Below, piece after piece: positions 9,427 to 16,256 of a DNA stretch of 16,256 nucleotides. Origin of the DNA: Hymenopellis radicata (lineage: Eukaryota > Basidiomycota > Agaricomycetes > Agaricales > Physalacriaceae); assembly GCA_015501595.1 (NCBI GenBank), contig JADNRX010001010.1, positions 1 to 16,256 on the forward strand, given 5' to 3'. The notes beneath the pieces were generated by a model. The model was not told where the DNA came from, searched no databases, and was given only the letters and a program-made list of their open reading frames with translations. The position numbers were made by a program, and so were the translations under genes. Numbering within the stretch: position 1 is the first letter of the stretch; every line of letters starts with the position of its first letter.

Positions 9427-12400
9427 GTCGGGTACTCGAATTCACTCACCTCTTCATCAGACACTCGCTCGTTGACGCAGTTCGGGTCTTGCGCTGAAAA
9501 TTTACTGTTCTTCGCCCACACACACAGTCGGAAACACTCGAATTCACTCACCAGTCTCTTAAACACATCCGACAGATACACATCAGCTCTCGCAGAGTCT
9601 CCCTCTCGAATTCAGTCTCCCGGTTGTCCGTTTCCCACAGACAGATTCACCTACGCAGTCTCTCCGTCTTTACGTCCGCACATAGAGTCTCACACTCGCT
9701 TGCATTCAGATCCTCACTCGTTAACACACTTCGGGTCTTGCGCTGAATATTTACTGTTCTTCTTCTCCATCCTCAGTCGGAAACACTTGAATCCACTACA
9801 GAGCCTCTCAAACACATCCTACGGATCATCAGACACACATTACGTACTCCGCATTCAGGTTTCGCACACAGATCTTCAACGGCATCTTCATTGGGTCCTC
9901 GCCTCTATAGACACTCGCTCGTCAACACCATTCGGGTCTTGCGCTGAAAATTTACTGTCCCTCGCCTTGAATTCACTCACTCGGGTGTCCGTTTCCCACA
10001 GACGGAGACTTGCATTCTCTCCTCACTCGTTAACGCAGTTGCAGTCTCGCCTATTCTTCCAGCTTACTATCTGTACTCACCTCTCGTATTTTGTCACCCC
10101 AGGTCTCATTTTCCCACAGACACCACGCTGGCCACTACAGACGGGAACCGGGCCGTTTTTTCATAGAGTAAATTAGAACGGCACCACCTCTGCTCACCCT
10201 AACCATTCCTCTCAGCGTGACTTTACGTGCTGGCCACTACAGTCGAGGAATCGGGCCGTTTTTTAATATAAAGGATCATTCACATATACAGTCTCTCAGT
10301 CGGGTACTCGAATTCACTCACCTCTTCATCAGACACTCGCTCGTTGACGCAGTTCGGGTCTTGCGCTGAAAATTTACTGTTCTTCGCCCACACACACAGT
10401 CGGAAACACTCGAATTCACTCACCAGTCTCTTAAACACATCCGACAGATACACATCAGCTCTCGCAGAGTCTCCCTCTCGAATTCAGTCTCCCGGTTGTC
10501 CGTTTCCCACAGACAGATTCACCTACGCAGTCTCTCCGTCTTTACGTCCGCACATAGAGTCTCACACTCGCTTGCATTCAGATCCTCACTCGTTAACACA
10601 CTTCGGGTCTTGCGCTGAATATTTACTGTTCTTCTTCTCCATCCTCAGTCGGAAACACTTGAATCCACTACAGAGCCTCTCAAACACATCCTACGGATCA
10701 TCAGACACACATTACGTACTCCGCATTCAGGTTTCGCACACAGATCTTCAACGGCATCTTCATTGGGTCCTCGCCTCTATAGACACTCGCTCGTCAACAC
10801 CATTCGGGTCTTGCGCTGAAAATTTACTGTCCCTCGCCTTGAATTCACTCACTCGGGTGTCCGTTTCCCACAGACGGAGACTTGCATTCTCTCCTCACTC
10901 GTTAACGCAGTTGCAGTCTCGCCTATTCTTCCAGCTTACTATCTGTACTCACCTCTCGTATTTTGTCACCCCAGGTCTCATTTTCCCACAGACACCACGC
11001 TGGCCACTACAGACGGGAACCGGGCCGTTTTTTCATAGAGTAAATTAGAACGGCACCACCTCTGCTCACCCTAACCATTCCTCTCAGCGTGACTTTACGT
11101 GCTGGCCACTACAGTCGAGGAATCGGGCCGTTTTTTAATATAAAGGATCATTCACATATACAGTCTCTCAGTCGGGTACTCGAATTCACTCACCTCTTCA
11201 TCAGACACTCGCTCGTTGACGCAGTTCGGGTCTTGCGCTGAAAATTTACTGTTCTTCGCCCACACACACAGTCGGAAACACTCGAATTCACTCACCAGTC
11301 TCTTAAACACATCCGACAGATACACATCAGCTCTCGCAGAGTCTCCCTCTCGAATTCAGTCTCCCGGTTGTCCGTTTCCCACAGACAGATTCACCTACGC
11401 AGTCTCTCCGTCTTTACGTCCGCACATAGAGTCTCACACTCGCTTGCATTCAGATCCTCACTCGTTAACACACTTCGGGTCTTGCGCTGAATATTTACTG
11501 TTCTTCTTCTCCATCCTCAGTCGGAAACACTTGAATCCACTACAGAGCCTCTCAAACACATCCTACGGATCATCAGACACACATTACGTACTCCGCATTC
11601 AGGTTTCGCACACAGATCTTCAACGGCATCTTCATTGGGTCCTCGCCTCTATAGACACTCGCTCGTCAACACCATTCGGGTCTTGCGCTGAAAATTTACT
11701 GTCCCTCGCCTTGAATTCACTCACTCGGGTGTCCGTTTCCCACAGACGGAGACTTGCATTCTCTCCTCACTCGTTAACGCAGTTGCAGTCTCGCCTATTC
11801 TTCCAGCTTACTATCTGTACTCACCTCTCGTATTTTGTCACCCCAGGTCTCATTTTCCCACAGACACCACGCTGGCCACTACAGACGGGAACCGGGCCGT
11901 TTTTTCATAGAGTAAATTAGAACGGCACCACCTCTGCTCACCCTAACCATTCCTCTCAGCGTGACTTTACGTGCTGGCCACTACAGTCGAGGAATCGGGC
12001 CGTTTTTTAATATAAAGGATCATTCACATATACAGTCTCTCAGTCGGGTACTCGAATTCACTCACCTCTTCATCAGACACTCGCTCGTTGACGCAGTTCG
12101 GGTCTTGCGCTGAAAATTTACTGTTCTTCGCCCACACACACAGTCGGAAACACTCGAATTCACTCACCAGTCTCTTAAACACATCCGACAGATACACATC
12201 AGCTCTCGCAGAGTCTCCCTCTCGAATTCAGTCTCCCGGTTGTCCGTTTCCCACAGACAGATTCACCTACGCAGTCTCTCCGTCTTTACGTCCGCACATA
12301 GAGTCTCACACTCGCTTGCATTCAGATCCTCACTCGTTAACACACTTCGGGTCTTGCGCTGAATATTTACTGTTCTTCTTCTCCATCCTCAGTCGGAAAC

Positions 12401-12914
12401 ACTTGAATCCACTACAGAGCCTCTCAAACACATCCTACGGATCATCAGACACACATTACGTACTCCGCATTCAGGTTTCGCACACAGATCTTCAACGGCA
12501 TCTTCATTGGGTCCTCGCCTCTATAGACACTCGCTCGTCAACACCATTCGGGTCTTGCGCTGAAAATTTACTGTCCCTCGCCTTGAATTCACTCACTCGG
12601 GTGTCCGTTTCCCACAGACGGAGACTTGCATTCTCTCCTCACTCGTTAACGCAGTTGCAGTCTCGCCTATTCTTCCAGCTTACTATCTGTACTCACCTCT
12701 CGTATTTTGTCACCCCAGGTCTCATTTTCCCACAGACACCACGCTGGCCACTACAGACGGGAACCGGGCCGTTTTTTCATAGAGTAAATTAGAACGGCAC
12801 CACCTCTGCTCACCCTAACCATTCCTCTCAGCGTGACTTTACGTGCTGGCCACTACAGTCGAGGAATCGGGCCGTTTTTTAATATAAAGGATCATTCACA
12901 TATACAGTCTCTCA
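9427..12914 (+). repeat. Array units 11-14, four identical standard units
   Basis: Four consecutive units start at 9427, 10299, 11171 and 12043, each exactly 872 bp. All have the short seam and no difference seen by eye. This is the most homogeneous stretch of the array and probably the most recently amplified. Confidence 0.9.
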
Positions 12915-13636
12915 GTCGGGTACTCGAATTCACTCACCTCTTCATCAGACACTCGCTCGTTGACGCAGTTCGGGTCTTGCGCTGAAAATTTACTGTTCTT
13001 CGCCCACACACACAGTCGGAAACACTCGAATTCACTCACCAGTCTCTTAAACACATCCGACAGATACACATCAGCTCTCGCAGAGTCTCCCTCTCGAATT
13101 CAGTCTCCCGGTTGTCCGTTTCCCACAGACAGATTCACCTACGCAGTCTCTCCGTCTTTACGTCCGCACATAGAGTCTCACACTCGCTTGCATTCAGATC
13201 CTCACTCGTTAACACACTTCGGGTCTTGCGCTGAATATTTACTGTTCTTCTTCTCCATCCTCAGTCGGAAACACTTGAATCCACTACAGAGCCTCTCAAA
13301 CACATCCTACGGATCATCAGACACACATTACGTACTCCGCATTCAGGTTTCGCACACAGATCTTCAACGGCATCTTCATTGGGTCCTCGCCTCTATAGAC
13401 ACTCGCTCGTCAACACCATTCGGGTCTTGCGCTGAAAATTTACTGTCCCTCGCCTTGAATTCACTCACTCGGGTGTCCGTTTCCCACAGACGGAGACTTG
13501 CATTCTCTCCTCACTCATTAACGCAGTTGCAGTCTCGCCTATTCTTCCAGCTTACTATCTGTACTCACCTCTCGTATTTTGTCACCCCAGGTCTCATTTT
13601 CCCACAGACACCGCGCTGGCCACTACAGACGGGAAC
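12915..13636 (+). repeat. Array unit 15, truncated edge unit (722 bp)
   Basis: The unit follows the standard form to gggaac at 13636. It then departs into sequence unrelated to the unit, losing the last 150 bp, which include both T6 tracts and the second ctggccactacag. It carries an A at 13517 (cactcattaac) not seen in other units. It also shares ccgcgctgg (near 13613) with units 1, 9 and 10. Confidence 0.9.
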
Positions 13637-13724
13637 AGATCTCTCTGCCCAGACACTCGCACCACATCTGAACATGGATATACCTCACTGGCTGGTGAAC
13701 TACGCTTCCTGACGTCTAGCATTC

Positions 13725-13736
13725 ACAGTATACTGT
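13725..13736. other. 12-bp perfect palindrome
   Basis: The sequence acagtatactgt equals its own reverse complement. It lies 89 bp right of the array edge. It could be a dimer-binding site or chance; it is seen once only. Confidence 0.5.
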
Positions 13737-13780
13737 CCGTTTGACTGCACTCATCCTGCTCCCAGTAGAATCCAGATGTG

Positions 13781-13830
13781 CCGGATGAAGCCGGTCGATG
13801 CCGGTCGATGCCGGTCGGAGCCGGACAAGC
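13781..13830 (+). repeat. Five decamer repeats with GCCGG core
   Basis: Consecutive decamers start at 13781, 13791, 13801, 13811 and 13821. All begin with gccgg; two are identical (gccggtcgat) and the outer ones diverge. This is a small minisatellite, probably made by slippage. Confidence 0.9.
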
Positions 13831-13982
13831 CCGACCAAAGTCACACAGAGATCCACAGAGAGATGTATGACATGCACGGTCAAACTGGTGCTGAATTCTC
13901 ATTCCTGAAGGTCTTAAACAGTGAGGTGATACTCACTCGAAGAACTGAGTACACAGTTATAGTGAGATGCGGAATATGAAAG

Positions 13983-15190
13983 GAAATGCAGTACTGGATG
14001 TCCTAGTGCGGCAACGCGAACAGGCGCGGTCAATCAGACACCAGATTCGAGTTCCTGGACCTCAAATACATTAGGAAAATGCAGACACAAATATCTGGAG
14101 TTGCAGATGCGGAGGTATGAAGCCCAGGAAGAGGGATGAGAGCAGGATAGTCTGGCGAAAGAACGAGGACAGGGGAGGTCAAGCGGAGCACGGATTCGGA
14201 CTTCTGGGTGTCAAAACCCCCCGGATGCACGAGGGATAGGTAAATGGAGCCCCAGAAGAGAGCGAAATGCACCCAGAATATTGCTAGAGGAGGAGATGAT
14301 AGGCTGGAGCCTCAACGATGCATCGCGCGGGTCCGGAGATGGCTGGAATCGATTTCTAGACGTCTAAAACAGTTGGAGGCGCCCGGACGAGGCAGATGGA
14401 GCACTGAGAGAGAGCGAAATGCAGTCAGATTATGGCTAGAGGAGGAGATGCTGTCCTGGCACGCGAACGAGGACAGGCGCCGCCAATCGGGAAGCGAATT
14501 CGGATTCCTGGGTCTCAAAAACCCCCGGATACACGTCGTCCAGGAATCTGGAGCAGCAGGATGGGTAAGAGATTGGGAGGGTATCAGATGCAGGTCAGAC
14601 TGCTCTAGCGCGGGAACGTGGATTCGCGCCGCCAATCAGAGACCGGATTCGGATTCCTGGGGGTCGAAAACCCCAGGAGACAGATAATCCAGCAATCTCT
14701 AACATCAGGATGGGTAGGAGAGTGTCTGGGTAAGGAAATGGGACCAGGACGTCGTACCGCGAGAACGAGGATAGGCGAGGTCAAACGGAGCGCGGATTCT
14801 GTCACCCAGGTGTCAAAATCCCCCGGATACACGAGGAATAGGTAAAGGGAGGCCCAGGAGAGAGTGAAATGCAGCCAGAATATTGCTAGAGGAGGAGATG
14901 ATAGGCTGGAGCCTCAACGAGGCGTCGTGCGGGTCCGGGAACGGCTGGAATCGATTCACAGACGTCTAAAACGGTCGGATACGCCAGGACGACGTAGAGA
15001 GAGCGCCGGGAGAGAGCGAAATGCAGCCAGACTATGGCTAAAGGAGGAGATGGTGTCCTAGCACGCGAACGAGGACAGGCACCGCCAATCAGGCCGTGAA
15101 TTCGGATTCCTGGGTGTTGAAAACCCTAGGAGACCCAGCATCCAGCAATCTGTAGCCGCAGGATGGGGACTAGGAGATTGCCCGGGTGAG
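13983..15190 (+). repeat. Two tandem 602-bp higher-order repeats of ~150-bp monomers
   Basis: The region reads as monomers c-d-a-b-c-d-a-b. Anchors 602 bp apart include gaaatgcag at 13983 with cagatgcag at 14585, and gaaatgca at 14264 and 14416 with 14866 and 15018. A shared motif around ggattcctggg followed by aaaaccc falls near 14053, 14203, 14506, 14655, 14805 and 15108, a step of about 150 bp with one missing position per a-type monomer. Most monomers carry cgcgaacgaggacagg, and several carry gccaatca (ccaat at 14483, 14632, 15084 and, in copy 1 of the block, 260). Exact monomer edges are approximate. Monomers are clearly diverged, whereas the 602-bp copies are closer to each other. Confidence 0.85.
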
Positions 15191-15197
15191 AGTCTGA

Positions 15198-15467
15198 TGC
15201 GGAAATCCTACGCGCGTAGGGATTCAACAGGGTCCACTACTCGGGTCCATGTCGAAATCCTACGCGCGTAGAGATTCGACAGGGTCCAGTACTCGGGTCC
15301 CGCGGAAATCCTACGCGCGGAGAGATTTGACAGGGTCCAACCTGCGGAAATCCTACGCGCGTAGAGATTCAACAGGGTCCACTACTCGGGTCCCTGCGGA
15401 AATCCTACGCGCGGAGAGATTCGACAGGGTCCAACCTGCGGAAATCCTACGCGCGGAGGATTTCTGC
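15198..15467 (+). repeat. Six short repeats with CCTACGCGCGTAGG palindrome core, copy 2
   Basis: The motif gaaatcctacgcgcg stands at 15202, 15254, 15305, 15347, 15399 and 15441. The steps are 52, 51, 42, 52 and 42 bp, the same pattern as in the left block except for one lost t (cccgcgg). The order of palindromic and broken copies is the same. The terminal imperfect hairpin is at 15438-15448 with 15457-15467. Confidence 0.9.
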
Positions 15468-15475
15468 AATGGTGT

Positions 15476-15503
15476 GCCTGGATTCACGGGCGTGAATCCA
15501 GGC
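15476..15503. other. Perfect 13-bp hairpin 11 bp from block edge, copy 2
   Basis: The arms at 15476-15488 and 15491-15503 are the same perfect stem with a gg centre as in the left block. The next 11 bp, ending in aagaatatta, close the block at 15514. Confidence 0.9.
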
Positions 15504-15514
15504 GAAGAATATTA

Positions 15515-16256
15515 GAGCCTCTCAAACACATCCTACGGATCATCAGACACACATTACGTACTCCGCATTCAGGTTTCGCACACAGATCTTCAACGGCATC
15601 TTCATTGGGTCCTCGCCTCTATAGACACTCGCTCGTCAACACCATTCGGGTCTTGCGCTGAAAATTTACTGTCCCTCGCCTTGAATTCACTCACTCGGGT
15701 GTCCGTTTCCCACAGACGGAGACTTGCATTCTCTCCTCACTCGTTAACGCAGTTGCAGTCTCGCCTATTCTTCCAGCTTACTATCTGTACTCACCTCTCG
15801 TATTTTGTCACCCCAGGTCTCATTTTCCCACAGACACCACGCTGGCCACTACAGACGGGAACCGGGCCGTTTTTTCATAGAGTAAATTAGAACGGCACCA
15901 CCTCTGCTCACCCTAACCATTCCTCTCAGCGTGACTTTACGTGCTGGCCACTACAGTCGAGGAATCGGGCCGTTTTTTAATATAAAGGATCATTCACATA
16001 TACAGTCTCTCAGTCGGGTACTCGAATTCACTCATCACCTCTTCATCAGACACTCGCTCGTTGACGCAGTTCGGGTCTTGCGCTGAAAATTTACTGTTCT
16101 TCGCCCACACACACAGTCGGAAACACTCGAATTCACTCACCAGTCTCTTAAACACATCCGACAGATACACATCAGCTCTCGCAGAGTCTCCCTCTCGAAT
16201 TCAGTCTCCCGGTTGTCCGTTTCCCACAGACAGATTCACCTACGCAGTCTCTCCGT
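15515..16256 (+). repeat. Start of a second 872-bp unit array
   Basis: From gagcctctcaaac the sequence follows the 872-bp unit in the same orientation. It enters at unit base 375 and runs 498 bp to the next unit start at 16013. The seam there reads cactcatcacctcttc (+3), a variant absent from the first array. The sequence then continues to the window end. The two elements with T6 tracts are present (near 15868 and 15972). It carries the standard ccacgctgg and ggcatc forms. Confidence 0.95.

Larger units (their letters stand above)
691..13636 (+). repeat. Tandem array of 872-bp satellite units, about 14.8 copies
   Basis: The landmark ttgacgcagttcggg recurs at 746, 1625, 2496, 3370, 4242, 5113, 5985, 6859, 7732, 8603, 9472, 10344, 11216, 12088 and 12960. 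All copies are direct. Taking units to begin at gtcggg, starts are 691, 1572, 2451, 3323, 4197, 5068, 5940, 6812, 7686, 8556, 9427, 10299, 11171, 12043 and 12915. The standard length is 872 bp, and every deviation is explained by indels I can place. Units are nearly identical, pointing to recent homogenisation by unequal exchange, conversion or rolling-circle amplification. The plus strand is C-rich and G-poor. The standard unit has no ATG on this strand. EcoRI sites (gaattc) fall four times per unit, for example at 5079, 5181, 5249 and 5610. Confidence 0.97.
13637..13982 (+). other. Single-copy left part of complex block
   Basis: These 346 bp occur once in the window. They hold a perfect 12-bp palindrome acagtatactgt (13725-13736) and a run of GCCGG decamers (13781-13830). 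The run cacagagatc/cacagagaga is near 13845-13861. There is slight similarity to the array (cagacactcgc near 13654). A 67-codon open frame (13776-13979) overlaps the decamers; it resembles no family I know and I do not call it a gene. Confidence 0.7.

Noticed and set aside
2496..13712. Long plus-strand open frames of 234-277 codons recurring in most array units
   Set aside because: They start at TTG or GTG; the standard unit has no ATG on this strand. The 872-bp period is not a multiple of three, and single-base indels in units 1, 2 and 5 break the frame. The frames follow the C/T-rich, stop-poor composition and the internal module repeats. The -3 change in units 9-10 keeping the frame is not enough to argue for selection.
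14244..15061. Related open frames (147 and 65 codons, Arg/Glu-rich) at 14244 and 14864, plus minus-strand frames over 14030-14832
   Set aside because: They lie in the ~150/602-bp repeats. The a and b monomers, 152 bp apart, are read in different frames, and 602 is not a multiple of three. The 14864 frame starts at GTG and ends at a TAG where its partner continues. No known protein family is recognised.
1..16256. rRNA or tRNA genes expected if this is a ribosomal spacer
   Set aside because: No conserved rRNA segments or cloverleaf-forming tRNA sequence were recognised on either strand; a covariance-model search would settle this.

Overview
The window is repetitive, apparently gene-free DNA. 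It most likely comes from a eukaryotic nuclear genome: a satellite, macrosatellite, or intergenic-spacer-like region. I find no rRNA, tRNA, transposase, reverse transcriptase or other recognisable protein gene on either strand. CpG is common throughout, so a heavily CpG-depleted (vertebrate-like) or RIP-mutated fungal origin is less likely. The species cannot be named from this sequence.

Layout: (1) 1-690 is the right-hand part of a complex repeat block. (2) 691-13636 is a head-to-tail array of about 14.8 copies of an 872-bp unit, ending inside unit 15. (3) 13637-15514 is a second, longer view of the complex block. It starts with 346 bp seen once here (13637-13982). Two tandem 602-bp higher-order repeats follow, each made of four diverged ~150-bp monomers (13983 to about 15190). 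Then come six short repeats around the palindrome cctacgcgcgtagg (15198-15467), and two hairpins close to its right edge. (4) 15515-16256 is the start of another 872-bp array, entered at a different point of the unit. The block copies at 1-690 and 14825-15514 lie exactly 14,824 bp apart, have the same length and differ at about a dozen sites by eye.

The 872-bp units are almost identical except at one short point about 20 bp from my chosen unit start. There 7 of 16 sampled sites carry different non-homopolymer length variants. Each unit is itself built from about four diverged modules with a shared lead-in and the core ttcgggtcttgcgctgaa, plus a duplicated element ending in T6. The array plus strand is C/T-rich and has no ATG in the standard unit, so its 200-280-codon open frames are not credible genes. 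The block is A/G-rich on the same strand.

The most interesting signals are the hypervariable seam and the constant right end of the block, which follows a perfect 13-bp hairpin and joins the array at two different phases. The layout could be a macrosatellite, a ribosomal-type spacer with arrays separated by islands, or an array entered by a non-autonomous element with a 3' hairpin. The sequence alone does not decide between these.
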